In this document: positions 23,678 through 35,462 of the stretch, piece after piece
How the letters are laid out: each line of letters starts with the position of its first letter
Position numbering within the stretch: position 1 is the first letter of the stretch
Assembly: GCA_001466705.2 (NCBI GenBank)
Contig: LATX02000251.1
Coordinates: 1-64,000, forward strand
Direction of reading: 5' to 3'
DNA length: 64,000 nucleotides
From: Moniliophthora roreri
Taxonomy: Eukaryota > Basidiomycota > Agaricomycetes > Agaricales > Marasmiaceae
Notes under the pieces: generated by a model
What the model saw: the letters and a program-made list of their open reading frames with translations, nothing else
The model's database searches: none
Told to the model about the DNA's origin: nothing
Position numbers and translations under genes: made by a program

Positions 23678-25262
23678 TGTGCTACACAAAGAGCTGATCT
23701 GTTGATCAGATCTTGCTCTCTTCTTGTCTATGTGTATGTGGTGATGTGCAGAGTGTGGTTTGGCATGATCAGAGTTACCACACTTAGACTCTTATCTGAT
23801 GTTTGTGAACCGAATAAGTATGTATTCATTTATCAATGTAGAGACTATAAAGATATATTTGTTTATAAATCTTGTTTTTACTATGTGTTTTCTGGTTTCT
23901 ATTATCTCAATCAAGCCTAAATACAACAGTGAATTGTGCTGAGGTGATAGTAAGACTACTCTGAAGTGATAACCCAAGCAATCAAAGACTACAGTACCTC
24001 TTGTACTGGATACAACCCTCTTGGTTGCGATCTGTAATGCACTTAAGCAAGAAAACTTCTACTTCCAATGTAGCCTGAGCCCTCTCTAAGATGTGTCAAC
24101 ACTAGCAAAACACTAGCTGCCTCCAGAAAGCCACCAAAACTTTCTGATACAAAGTCTTCTCTTGACTCAAAAACAACTATCTGCTAAAGCGCAGAGCAAA
24201 TATCTGGCTTTGCTGTCACTATCAAGTTTGATATATAGTCTTATATCTCAACTAGGTCTACTCTGAGTCCCTAGGGCCTGATGTGAGGAGAAAGATCTGA
24301 TTGAATGTGATTTCTCTACACAAAAAATAGCCACATATAAATTGTGTAGTGGTGGGGCAGGTTCCTCTTGCTCCCACCTACAAAATGGATGTCCTTATAT
24401 ACCACTAGAAACAAATATTTACAATAAAATTATAATAATAGGTATATATTGTACTAGTCATGGAAAAATCACAAAATAAACATATATGGGTTCAGGCCCT
24501 TGTCACAATAGTAATCCCATATCATATATAGGTATGCAGGTCACCAATAACTACAATCTTGAGTATTGGAAGCATGACTCGAGCTAGGCCCTCTGTGTGG
24601 TATATGGATACCTAGGTTCAGAATCTGTTGCTACTGTGTAGGAGTTCCTTATCCCATTTTTCAATGGTCAGAAATACTCTCAACTTCTGTAGGAGTCATT
24701 AAGTATTTCCTTATTCCATCTGTCCTATCTGACTGACTCATTCTTATCTCTCAGATTTCTCATCTATCAGTTCTATCTGATTTCTGTCTCATCACTTTCC
24801 TCCTGTCTTTGGAGGAATCATCACATCACCATCTGGGAATGCATAGTAATCATATACTTGAGCTAATATTTCATTATATATCTGATTTGGATATTGTCAT
24901 CTCTGTTCTCTTAGTATATCATAGGTATCATCCTGAGCTTGAATGAGCTCTCTGAGAGTAAAATGAAAGTTGTTTAAAAGTAAAATATCCTCTTGATACA
25001 CCATATAGAGGTCCCTACAGGTTTCAGGAGGCTCAATGCACAATATTGAGAGTCTATAAGTGACTTGGTACCCATGTGGGGCATACTGTAAGTACAATTA
25101 ACTTATAGCTTTGTGCCATCAAGTATATATAGGTTTTGACTGACTACTCAGGCTCATATCAGTCCTTCTATTTCCATGTTTCTTATCATTTCAACTGTTT
25201 AAATACATCTGAACGACGCTCATATGTGTAGAATTTGAAAGGTTTATAAAATTGGTGTATTA
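23678..25262 (-). mobile_element. Family A solo LTR, complete copy
   Basis: The element is 1585 bp, minus strand, with ends TAATACACC and GTGTAGCACA. The 5-bp sequence TTGAA flanks both sides (23673-23677, 25263-25267), which fits a target duplication. One caution: the 9 bp outside the left end (ACCACTTGA) also occur outside the family A LTR at 5934, so the exact end is not beyond doubt. The left flank is the Gypsy gag sequence of 21275. Confidence 0.65.
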
Positions 25263-25267
25263 TTGAA

Positions 25268-25560
25268 CCCAAGGAAAAAATTAATAAACAGCTGTTGACT
25301 TCTTTCCACTCCCCATAGCTTTCTGCAAACTCTTCATGCAACTTTCCTATCAGTCTTCTGAGCAATCTTTGTGACCCTTTCCTGCAGTCTTCATCAGCTG
25401 CTTTTTCTTCAACAGGTCTATTGTTGCCTTCCACTGGTTTCCCCCTATGCTTCTTTTGTTTCAGTAAAGATTGATGTGAAAAGGCACCTAGGTCAGACAA
25501 TACAAGCTACATACAGTAAATAGTAGGCATTAACATAAGGAGATGACAGTATATAGAAGC
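25268..25560 (-). other. Short unrecognised open frame
   Basis: A minus-strand frame (25500 down to about 25265) reads a Lys/Arg/Glu-rich peptide without stops, then runs into the family A LTR. If the flanking duplication is right, the same DNA on the plus strand continues the interrupted gag. I cannot decide between the two and recognise neither. Confidence 0.3.
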
Positions 25561-26401
25561 ATACCTCAGTTGAATGATTATACAACTGAGGAAAGGAAGA
25601 AAGGAAGGCAATTGTGATGTCCACACTATAGAGATCATGTGTGAATAGCAAAATAATGGCATTAATATAGCAGCCCTAGAAAAGACTCAATTTTATTCAA
25701 TCTATACTATCCTTGATTTGAAACACTTTTATATAACATGAAATAATAGATAATGAGGACTAGAGCCCAGTCTGCTAGTCATTGCCTTAGAGAAGCTACA
25801 GTACTTTGGAAAGTACAAAGAGCTACACAATATACTATACAGAGGTGCCTAAGATGTACTTTCTGCTTACCAATGTATCAGATCTGAAATGGATCACTCC
25901 TGAAACCTGTAGAGAACTTGACTATGACCATATGAACAAGTTGGTTAGTCAGCTGAGCTTTCTTGAAGTGCTATCAGTAGGAATTTTCAATTTATTTACT
26001 TTTCTATAATATCTGCTAGAGTCCCAGCATGGCACAAGTTGATAAATTAATCAGATAAAGAGTGATGTCACCTTGAGAAGAGTTAAAGCACCTCTAGAGA
26101 AATGTAGCTACCTAACTACTGACATAAAGAAACATACTATTAATATCTAAGGGGATGATACTTCCTAGATAAGATCAAGAATGAACTGTCAAAGGAGACA
26201 GAGACAGAGACAGCATGTTTCAGCCTCAGAAGCTTTGACACCCAGACATTTGCAGCTGTGCAGATGCTGGAAAAGAGCATGCTGTAAGGATGCAGAATGA
26301 ATAGACTCATCTGTCCATCCAGACCCACCTAGAAAAGAGAAAAATCAAATTTGTAGAGTCCAGAACTTCTGGAAATCAAATATCTAAATGGATATGGCTG
26401 G

Positions 26402-29233
26402 TAATATGCATAAATTTTACTTTCAAAATTCAGATGCAAATAAAGAATATTTGCATGTTTGTGATTGAAAATGCAGTATATAGGAGAACTGAGGACTAGT
26501 GTGAGCCCTAAGCAGCTATTCAAAGCAAATAGTAGAGAGAGAGTAAAATATTAGCAGGTTAATAGTTGATGGTAATATGGCAAACCTAGAAAAGACCCAA
26601 TTTTATTTGATTTACATTACTTTTGAATCAAAACACTTGGATATGACATCAGATGATGGGTAATAAGGACTAGAGTAAGCCCAGTCTGCTAGTCATTGCC
26701 TTAGAGAAGCTACAGTGTGTTAGAAAGTACAAGGAGCTATATGATACGCTATACAGAGGTGTCTAAGCTGTACATTCTGACTTATCTATATATCAGATCT
26801 GAAGCAGATCACTCCTGAAACCTGTAGAGAACCTAACTATGACTATACAAACATGTTGGCTAGTTAACTGAGCTCTCTCAAAGTGCTATCAATGGGATTT
26901 TTCAATTTATTCACTTTTCTATGACATCTGCAAAGTGCAACATGCAGTCATACAGTACAGAGGTACTTAGAGAAGACATCAGAACAGAGAGATGACTTGG
27001 AAAGAAACAATCAGAATGATCAGACAATGGAATTCAATATGCAGATCAGAATCAAAGCAGATAATCTCTTAATAAAGAGTTCTAACATGGTGCAAATAGA
27101 TGAAATTACTTAACAAGGGGCAACACAGCCTCAGAACAAGTGTAGCTACATGACTACAGATACAACGAGACATATAATTGATATCTAAGGAGTGCGAAGT
27201 CCTAGATAAGATCAAGAATGAATTATCAAAGGAGACAGAAACAGGAACAGTATGTTCCAGCCTCAGAAGCTTTGAAACCCAGACATTGGCAGCTGTGCAG
27301 ATGCTGGAAAAGAGAATGTGGAATGGATGGACTCATCTGTCCATCCAGACCCACCTAGAAAAGAGAAAAATCAAATATCTAAGAGTCCAGAACACTGGAA
27401 AGCAGATACCTGTGCAGATATGGTCGGATACCCTAATGGCCAGACTCTGTGACATCCGAATATTCCCTCTTTTAGCATTTCAGTCACTTATTTATTATTT
27501 CCTGAATTATCAGACATTATTTATATTTTTCTGTAGATATATTCCATGGACCATATATAAGGACAGCTAGATATTCATATATACTCAAGTAACTCTGCCC
27601 CCTCTGATTGTGAATACATGATGAGTTTGTTTGGTGTATAATTGTGTGTGCCATTCCAGTTTTGCTTCCTCACTTCAGGCCCTGGAGATTGGTCCTGAGT
27701 GACTCCAGAGAGATAGAAATCTGATAATGAACTTGTGTCATAAGAGACAAAGAATAATATCTTTAGTGCACTTGGCACTTTTCTAAGAGATAACTTTACA
27801 CCAAAAGTTCTGGTGGCTTTTGGAGTGTGGCCTGTGTTGGGTATCAGGTTGTGACACACTTAGAGTCTTAACAAAGGAATTGGGCCTGCAATTAAGCTCT
27901 TTGTAGAAACTGGTCTAGGACCTTTTCCAGTACACTGTGTACTGTAGTTGTCTTAAAGAAGTCTTGAACTCCGTAGAATCAGACTATATCAGCTACTGAG
28001 TCTTTTGGTGGGACTGTAGCTCTTGTGTTTTGTGCTTTGTGCACTGTGTTCTTGTGTGTGTGTTTGTGTGTTTGGATATAAACCCTTTTAAAACCCATAT
28101 ATACTCCTCTGGAGGTGAACACTTTGAAGTAGATTGCTTCAATAAGAGAGAATCAACCTAGCTAAGAGTTTTGTTGGCATTCTAAGTGCGGTAACTCTGA
28201 TCACATCGATCCACACTTGCACAACAACCTGAGTTAGACTTTTGGAGGTTATTTTTTGGGTAGTTTTCCATTAGTCTTATCTTAGACAAATTAACAGTAG
28301 GCCATACAGGGGTACCTGACTACTGCTAGTGTAAAATAAATTGCAAAACTAAATACAGAAAAGCATCTCAAAACCTGTAGAGATTAAAAGTGAACCAAAT
28401 CTCTCTATTGAAAGCCTACCAAAGGGAATATTTTCAACCGGACACCTGCTCAGAGGAGGAATAAAAGCTTGTAATAGTACCTAAGTGAGATATTAATTGA
28501 GAAATGGAAAATGACAGGGAATGACCAATAATTGGCAAGAAATGCTCAAGATACCAATAATAAACTGAGAAAATAAAATAGACAAATGTCATGTTTTTTA
28601 ATCACTCTGGGCTCTAGCTTATTTAGTTGTGCAAGAGGCACAGGCTAATTGAAACCTGAGATTGTATACCAAACCAGAGATTCAAATAAAGGCTAGGAAG
28701 AGCTTAGTCTTTAATGCAAGAGGTGTGTTTTCTAATAAGACAAATATTGTATCAGTTACCAAGAGGGTATCTAACACATATTACTATAATCTAGTGTGTC
28801 AACATGAGTCAGAGAGGGTTTCAGGCTAGCAGTATCTAGAGGATTTGTCCTCTTGAGGATCATTGCAGAGTATAGCTAAGAGGGCTGTATTTAGATGCAA
28901 GAGGCACTTTTGTTTGCACCTTTTGAAGAAGTTTGGTCTTTGGGCAGTCTCTGGTTGACCTTAGTTATCCAGTTTTGCTTTGAAAGTGATTAATAAAAGA
29001 AAATATTTATGAGCACAAGCACACAAACTTAGCCTGAGAAGTTATTTTAAGCTGGCATCTCCTAACTATCAAGTGAGACATTGAAATATATTCTTGACAT
29101 TGCAGTAACAGTAGATTACACTGAACCCACTTGCATACATCTGATAATTGAAAACTTGCCTAACTTTTCAGAGTATCTTGGCACCTCAGACCTTATGTTT
29201 TCTCAGTAGAGGCATAGGTTTTAAGCATCTTCA
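26402..29233 (+). mobile_element. Family D repeat interrupted by family E
   Basis: D sequence at 26402-26573 and at 28297-29233 is collinear with 9089-10754 but more diverged. The ends TAATATGCATAAA and AGCATCTTCA match D. The flanks are CTGG (26398-26401) and CCAG (29234-29237); both derive from CCGG by one CpG-type transition each. The uninterrupted paralogue at 27422-27432 reads TCGGATAC across the site, supporting the insertion point. Confidence 0.65.
26574..28296 (+). mobile_element. Family E long LTR-like repeat, most complete copy
   Basis: It is about 1.72 kb and lies inside a D element. It starts near TAATATGGCAAACC and ends GACAAATTAACA. The order inside is an upstream block with the CTAGTCATTGCC motif, the AAACCTGTAGAGAAC block, a TATATAAGGACAGC box near 27556, and about 700 bp downstream. 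This is the same layout as families A and D, so an LTR is likely. Exact ends and target duplication are uncertain. The 130-codon frame at 27178-27570 is not conserved in other copies. Confidence 0.6.
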
Positions 29234-31393
29234 CCAGATACTCTAATGGCCAGACTCTATAACATTCTGAAATTCCTTCTTTTGATATCTATGTCACTCA
29301 TTTATATTTCCCCGAATTATTACACATTATTTATATTTTTCTTATAGATATATTCTTTAGACAGTATATAAGAACAGCCAGATATCCATATATACTTAAG
29401 GAACTCTGCCCCCTCTGATTGTAATTGCATGATGAGTTTAGATTGTGTGACATTCAACAGTTTTTCTTCCTCATGTCAGGCTCTGAAGATTGGTCCTGGG
29501 TGACTCCAGAGAGATAGAAATCTGATATCCAACTTGCATTGTAAGAGATAAAGAAGAGATTCTTTAGCACTTTTGGCACTTTTCTAAGAGATAGCTTTAC
29601 ACAAGAGTTATAGTTGCTTTTTGAGTGTGGCCCGTGTGTGTATCAGGTTGTAATACACTTAGAGATCTAGCAAGAGAACTGCCTGAGCTGATCTCTTTGT
29701 AGAAATTGGTTTACAGCCTTTTCCAGTATGCTATATACTATAGTTGTCTTAAAGAAGTCTTAAACCTTATAGTCATATATCAGCTACTGAGTCCTCTGGT
29801 AGGACTATAGCTCTTGTGTTTGTGGGCTGTGCACTGTGTTCATTGTGTGTTTTTATGTTTGTTTGTAAATAAAACCCTTATAAAGCCATATATGCTCCTC
29901 TGAAGGTGAACACTTTAAAGTAGATTACTTTGAAAGGAGGGACTTGACCTAGCTAAGAGCTCAGTTGACATTCTAAGTATGGCAACTCTGATCACATCAA
30001 TAATACACCAAATTCATAAACCTTACAAATTCTACACATACAAATGTCAATTAGATATATTTAATCAGTTGAAATGATAATAAACATGGAAATAGAAGAA
30101 CTGATATGAGCCTGAGTAGTCAGTCAAAACCTATATATGCTTGATGGCACTAGGTTATAAGTTATTTGAACTTACAGTACACTCCACATGGGTAACAAGT
30201 TACTTATAGACACTAAATATTGTGCATTGAGCATCCTAAAACCTGTAGAGACTTTTATATAGTGTGGTTTCTAAAGAAACATACTGATAGTTGAACATAT
30301 ATACAGTCTATCAAGGTGATACTTTTACTTTTTAACAAATTTCTTTTACTCTTAGAGACTTTATTTAAGCTCAGGATGCTACTTATGATAAGAACAGAGA
30401 AAGGACACTATTGGGTCTAAGAGAGATTTATAGGATAATGGACTATGACAAGTTACAAAGATACTAGAAAGATAACTATATTGTTGGAGATTGTGTTAAG
30501 ACTGATATCTGATCATATAGATGGCTGGATATAAAAACACAAGGAGAACACAAGGAGATAGAAATGAACTTGTAAGATATGACTATTGAAACAAGGAGAT
30601 ATTTGATGATCTGCATGGAAGTAGAGAGTGTTTCCAACCATTGAAAGACAGAGAAGAGAACACTAATACACCAAATTTATAAATCTTTCAAATTTCACAC
30701 ATATGAATATTAATTACATATTTAATTGGTTGAAATGATAATAAACATAGAAATAGAAGGACTAATATGAGCTCAAGTAGTCAGTTAAAACCTATACATG
30801 CTTGATGGCACCAAACTATAAGTTATTTGCACTTATAGTATGCTCTACATGGATACCAAGTCACTTATAGACTCTGGATATTGTGCATTGAGCATCTCAA
30901 AACCTGTAGGGACCTCTATATGGCATGATATCTAATGAGACACACTGATAGTTGAATATATATATATGGTATATCAAAGGGATACTTTTACTTTTAAACA
31001 AACTTCATTTACTCTCAAAGAGTCATTCAAACTCAGAATGTTACCCATAATAGACATAGAGAAAGGACATGACAACATCTAAACAAAATCTAAAGGATAA
31101 TGACAAAGTATAAAACACTAGAAGATCACTCTGATTTTGGAGATTGCAACAACACTGATATCTAATTGTATAGATGAATAAAGATGAAGACATAAGGTGA
31201 TAGAAATAAGCTCATCAGATATGACTATTGAAACAAGGAGATAACTAGTGATCTATACAGAAGTAGAAAGTGTTTCTGACTATTGAAAGATGGAATAAGA
31301 AATGCAACATGCAACTGTAATGGAATCTGAACATAGATACACTTATCCTGCATAGAGAGCCTAACTTGAGTTGTGCTTCTGATACTCAAGAAT

Positions 31394-31467
31394 AGATCTT
31401 GTCAAAGTTGAAGCTGTAGATTGTAGACACTGTAGATCCAGAGCCGTAGATAGTCATGTGAGCCTGA
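31394..31467 (+). repeat. Harbinger left terminal inverted repeat
   Basis: It starts AGATCTTGTCAAAGTTGAAG. Inside, the hexamer GTAGAT/GTAGAC recurs about every 10-16 bp (four times), a candidate array of binding sites for the element's own DNA-binding proteins. Confidence 0.8.
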
Positions 31468-31585
31468 GGGTTCTGTCATGTATCCAGCCTATCAAAATGT
31501 GACATTGTGACTGTACCTTCTCCACTTTTGCTTTTGCTGTGCAATATCCACACTCGTTTCTTGTTTGGTTTATGATAATCTTATT

Positions 31586-32915
31586 ATGGCAGCCCATAAG
31601 CCTCGCTCCACCAACAAAGGAACATTTCTACTGACTTTCCCATAGTCTGCCAATGACAGTGTGAAGATATGGGAACTGATTGAACAAGTTGAGATCCCTT
31701 CAAACATGAAAGTTATTGTGGGTAAAGCACAGAGTGAGGTATGTCTTAATTTATTTCTAGCCAACTGCTTTACTGATTTTGATTCCATAGAACTCCAGTG
31801 GTGACTCGAAGACAAAGATTTTTCAAGGAATCAGAGCTGTCATGTGGCCAGAATATCACCAGATAAATTCAAAGAAGACTGGTGAGCATGTAAAGTCCTG
31901 GTGGGAAGAGTATGTGATTTCCTTTTGTGTTTTACTTTATTTCTCATTTCTTTGCTCTCTAGCTTGCATTCAACCTACAAGGAACATGCTACAAACCTCC
32001 ATCAGACTGGAGAAGGTGTTGAGCATGAAGCCACAACTGACACCAATGTCATCTCACTCCAGTTTTACATTCCACCTGAGGGTCCTGATCATAATACCCC
32101 TGTTGAGGCAAAGAATATCTGGAGTGAGTTTATGTTTTTTAATTCCTTTTGCATATAAAGCTAATCTCATTTTCTCAGATCAGATTGTTGGAAATTTCAA
32201 GTTTTTTCCTCATCTTCACCATATTCTGTCTACACAGGCCAATATCACACCCCCAACAGTCACTACTGGTGTGACACCCAATGGTTGTGAGACAATCTGG
32301 CTTCAATGCCATGGCAATAGCATCCCTGATGAACTTATTGACCCTATTCTTTGAAACCAGCCTCAGGCTGCCCCAGTACCTTCTCCTGCACCTCCTGCCA
32401 CTCCTCAACCCTAAGATGCATTTCTTACTTCCATGCCAACTCCAACACCTCCTCCTGTTGGTCAAACATCTTCTACATCACTATCATCAACCTTGCAGTC
32501 TGGAACTCTCTCTGTCATCAGGACTTTCAAACAGCCAGATAGCATCATTGGCTGCTGTTCCTTATATTCCAAAAAAGCATGGGTTTGATGAACTGCTTGG
32601 TGACATCTACCAGTATGTACTGACCTCTAACATCATGTTCAGTGCTAATGATTATACAGGAAGCATATTGCTACTGCTGAGCGAGAGGCTGCTACTGATG
32701 CCAAGGAGAAAGATTGTGCCCATTATTGCAGTAAGAAGGCCACTGCCCTTAGACTTTTTGAGGCAGGTATTTATACTCCAAGGACAACAAAGTGTAAGAT
32801 CTGCTCTATTGACAGAAGGCTAAAGAAGTATGAGAGTTCCCCTTTACCTCCATCTTCTCCATCTAGAGCTAGATCACCTCACTGGGACATTAAGGACAGT
32901 GAAGGAGAGCAGTGA
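31586..32915 (+). pseudogene. Harbinger Myb/SANT-like DNA-binding protein, disabled
   Basis: A four-exon gene can be traced. Exon 1 is 31586-31738 (MAAHKPRSTNKGTF...), with an in-frame TAG at 31643 (CAG to TAG). Exon 2 is 31791-31909 (NSSGDSKTKIFQ ... MWPEYHQINSKKTG). Exon 3 is 31963-32123 (DLHSTYKEHATNLHQTGEG ... FYIPPEGPDH ... KNIW). Exon 4 starts at 32179 (QIVGNFKFFPHLHHILSTQ). All splice sites are GT/AG and phases fit. Exon 4 has TGA at 32352 and TAA near 32411, then frame changes; the C-terminal helix (TAEREAATDAKEKD) is readable to the stop at 32915. The Trp-containing helical N-terminus with a KSWWE motif suggests a Myb/SANT/MADF-type domain, as expected for the second Harbinger gene. 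Confidence 0.65.
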
Positions 32916-33062
32916 TGACTTGCAGAATTATCTAAAAATAATTGCCAGATCTTCCATATGTTACAGCATCATTTAGTACTCTTCTAGTTACAGTTCAGGT
33001 AGATAATTTTCAGGAAATACAAAGTTTTTGCCATGTACATGAGCCAGCTCTTTAACAAGATA

Positions 33063-34345
33063 TTAACACTTAACTTCACCTGCCCTATCTTCAGTATAAT
33101 CAATGTCCTCACCTCTTGTGCCCCCCATAGCATCTCCTACTCCTGCTTCCATATAACTCTCCATCATTGCTGTATGAGTTTCCTCACCTTCCACATTAAT
33201 ACACAGATTGTGGAGGATTATGCATACATGAATCCATCAGCAGGCCTCCATATGCTCTTCCTTTAAGTTGATCTTGACCTGCAAGCCCCAGAGACACTGA
33301 AACCACTGTTTTAATGCACCCATACAGTGCCCTGATCAGACACAGAAGGATGAAACATTGCAGTCAAAATATGTATTGTAGTCCAAGCTTGAAGTGGGTT
33401 GCTTGTGTATTGGAACTAAGTGAGGACTTGCACGATATGCTAAATCTGCCCAAGCAAACTCTTCTCCTCTGAAGAGAAGCTCAGGAAAGCAATAGGCAGT
33501 AGTATATTCGAAAGCAGACACATCATATGCTAAGCCTGTATGTCCAGTTGAGTAATCAACAATTTGGAGGTTTGATGGTGTGTTTCCAATCTGGTATCAT
33601 GTCAGACAAATCATGAAAGATCTATCCAGTTACTCACCTGAACATTTATTCCATAGTTTGCTTTATAAGTGTAATATGCTGCACCATCCAGACCTGGTTG
33701 TGCATATAGTACAACAATTGTACCATCATACATCAGGTACCCTTCTTGCCAAAGACCCCCAAAACCCATATGTTTCTCCATCCATCTCTTCTCCTGCTCC
33801 TTCTCCTCTTCTGTGAGTGGCCTCACAAAGACATCATGGAGTGACTTAATTGCACAAAAACAGTGTTTAGTGAAATTGTGAACACTGCCTTCACCAATTC
33901 CAGCCATTCTGGCAACATTATCAACTGATGCACCATTACTGTAATGACCCATTTGGTAAAGCATAACAGCAAGTTGGATGCTAACAGGAACTTGGGAATT
34001 CTGAGAATTATTATGGAATGTGGGATGATCTTTGATCAATGCAAAGATCACATCAAAGATAAAGGGAGAGACACAAAGCATCTTCTCAAATCAGGGGTGA
34101 AGTTCTAGGTTAGCAGCATATTCCCATGCAAGATGAAGCTGCCCATGCTTGGGGATCTGTGTTTGGGCTTGAAGATATCGAGTGTTCCATATTGATTGAA
34201 GCACCATAACATCAAATGGAAGGTTTCGCAGTAAAGTCTGAGAATCAGGTGGTCTGTGATGATTTTGTAGCAAATCACAGAGTGCCATAAACATGATGTA
34301 CTTCTGCTCATATTCATTATGCAGAGTAGGGTAATTGGATGGCAT
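33063..34345 (-). pseudogene. Harbinger DDE transposase, disabled
   Basis: There are two exons: 34345-33638 and 33590-33063, with a 47-bp GT/AG intron in phase 0; about 410 codons. Conserved blocks are: VSIQLAVMLYQMG; a helix-turn-helix-like GEGSVHNFTKHC; YDGTIVVLYAQPG with the first catalytic Asp; YYTYKANYGINVQ; GNTPSNLQIVDYSTGHTG; EFAWADLAY with the second Asp; and the region of the third catalytic acid (33330-33332), where the codon is GGG (Gly) instead of Glu. Three in-frame TGA codons are at 34091-34093, 33336-33338 and 33237-33239, each explicable by CGA to TGA. It is therefore dead both by stops and by loss of the DDE glutamate. Confidence 0.85.
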
Positions 34346-34428
34346 GGAAATGAAGAATTGTTTATCAATTTCAGTCTGTCACACACATTATAAGGTACAT
34401 TCCATATTTAGCACCACTGCTGTAGGTC

Positions 34429-34502
34429 CAGGGCTCACATGACTATCTACAGCTCTGGATCTACAGCGTCTACAATCTACAGCTTCAACTTTGATGAGAC
34501 CT
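34429..34502 (-). repeat. Harbinger right terminal inverted repeat
   Basis: Read from 34502 on the minus strand it starts AGGTCTCATCAAAGTTGAAG and matches the left repeat with about eight differences, mostly transitions. The GTAGAT-type subrepeats are kept. Confidence 0.8.
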
Positions 34503-34970
34503 AATGTATTTATTAGTAGCTAGCATATCTATATACAGTACTGGGTCACTCTTGTGACTAAGAATTGAATCTATATATGTTCATTTTGTGACTTTTCCTG
34601 TGACCTGTATGTTATATACCTAAAATTATAATTTTATAGTAGATATTTGTTTTTAGCAGTATACAAGAATAACTATTTTATAGGTGGGAGCAAGAGGAAT
34701 CTGCCCCACTACTACACAGTTGTATGTAGCTATTGTTTGTGTTAGAGAATTACATTCAATCAGATTTTCCTCATTACATCAGGCCCTAGAGACTCAGAGT
34801 AGACCTAGTTGAGATATAAGACTATATTCCAAACTTGATAGTGACAGCAAAGTCAGATATTTGTTCTGCACTTTAATGTATAGTTGTTTTCAGACCTAAG
34901 AGAAGACTTTGTATCAGAGAGTTTTGGTAACTTTCTAGAGACAGCTAGTGTTTTGCCATTATCAATGCAG

Positions 34971-35462
34971 TGCACTCTTTACACCAAGAAGAAGCCTTGG
35001 GCACTTGGAGTGTGGCCTGTGTGTGTATCAGGTTGTGACACACTTAGAGTCTTAGCAAAAGGTGTGCCTGCACTGAGCTCTTTGTAGAAACTGGTCTAGA
35101 ACCTTTTCCAGTACACTGTGTACTGTAGTTGTCTTAAAGAAGTCTTGAACTCTGTAGAGTCAGACTATATTAGCTATGGAGTCTTTGTACAGGACTGTAG
35201 CTCTTGTGTTTGTGCTTTATGCACTGTGTTCTTGTGTGTTTTATGTGTGTTTGTGAAATAAACCCTTTTTAAACCCATCTATACTCCTTTGGAGGTGAAC
35301 ACTTCAATAAGAGAGAATCAATCTAGCTAAGAGTTCTGTTGGCATTCTAAGTGCAACAACTCTGATCATGTTGATCCACACTTGCAACAACAACCTGAGT
35401 TAGACTTTTAGAGGTTATCTTTCAGTAGTTTTCCACTAGTTTTATCTTAGACAAATTATCAG
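34971..35462 (+). repeat. Family E 3' part fused to family A
   Basis: The sequence from CTCTTTACACCAAG onward matches the downstream part of family E and ends GACAAATTATCA. Its upstream neighbour is family A, so this is an A/E chimera. It abuts a family D copy at 35463. Confidence 0.6.

Larger units (their letters stand above)
25655..30000 (+). mobile_element. Outer family E repeat, interrupted by D and then by A
   Basis: The outer E runs 25655-26401 and resumes at 29238-30000. The two parts join to give the same order of blocks as the uninterrupted E copy at 26574-28296 (the GACTAG...GTCATTGCC block, the AAACCTGTAGAGAAC block, the CAGCCTCAGAAGCTTTG block, the TATATAAG box and the CTCTGCCCCCTC block). 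A D element occupies 26402-29233. At 30001 a family A element begins within the E sequence ATCACATC(GA). No coding capacity is seen. Confidence 0.65.
31394..34502. mobile_element. Harbinger (PIF) DNA transposon, 3109 bp
   Basis: The ends are 74-bp inverted repeats (31394-31467 and 34429-34502) with few mismatches. The flanking 3-bp duplication is AAT (31391-31393, 34503-34505), the size expected for PIF/Harbinger. It contains the two genes typical of the superfamily in convergent orientation: a Myb/SANT-like DNA-binding protein on plus and a DDE transposase on minus. Both are disabled. Removing the element restores the family A sequence. Confidence 0.85.
30001..34970 (+). mobile_element. Family A repeat nested in itself, hosting Harbinger
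   Basis: A first A starts at 30001 (TAATACACC; flank TCAA inside family E). After 663 bp a second A starts at 30664 with the same first bases (flank ACAC). The second copy is interrupted by Harbinger (31394-34502) and resumes at 34506 (GTATTTATTAG...), as in the rc copy near 24550. At about 34970 family A sequence gives way abruptly to family E sequence. Confidence 0.65.

Noticed and set aside
27178..27570. A 130-codon frame as a possible gene
   Set aside because: It lies inside a family E repeat and is broken in the outer E copy (26150-26400).
32281..32823. A 180-codon plus-strand open frame
   Set aside because: It is a shadow frame of exon 4 of the Harbinger Myb-like pseudogene; the conserved protein reads in other frames through the same DNA.
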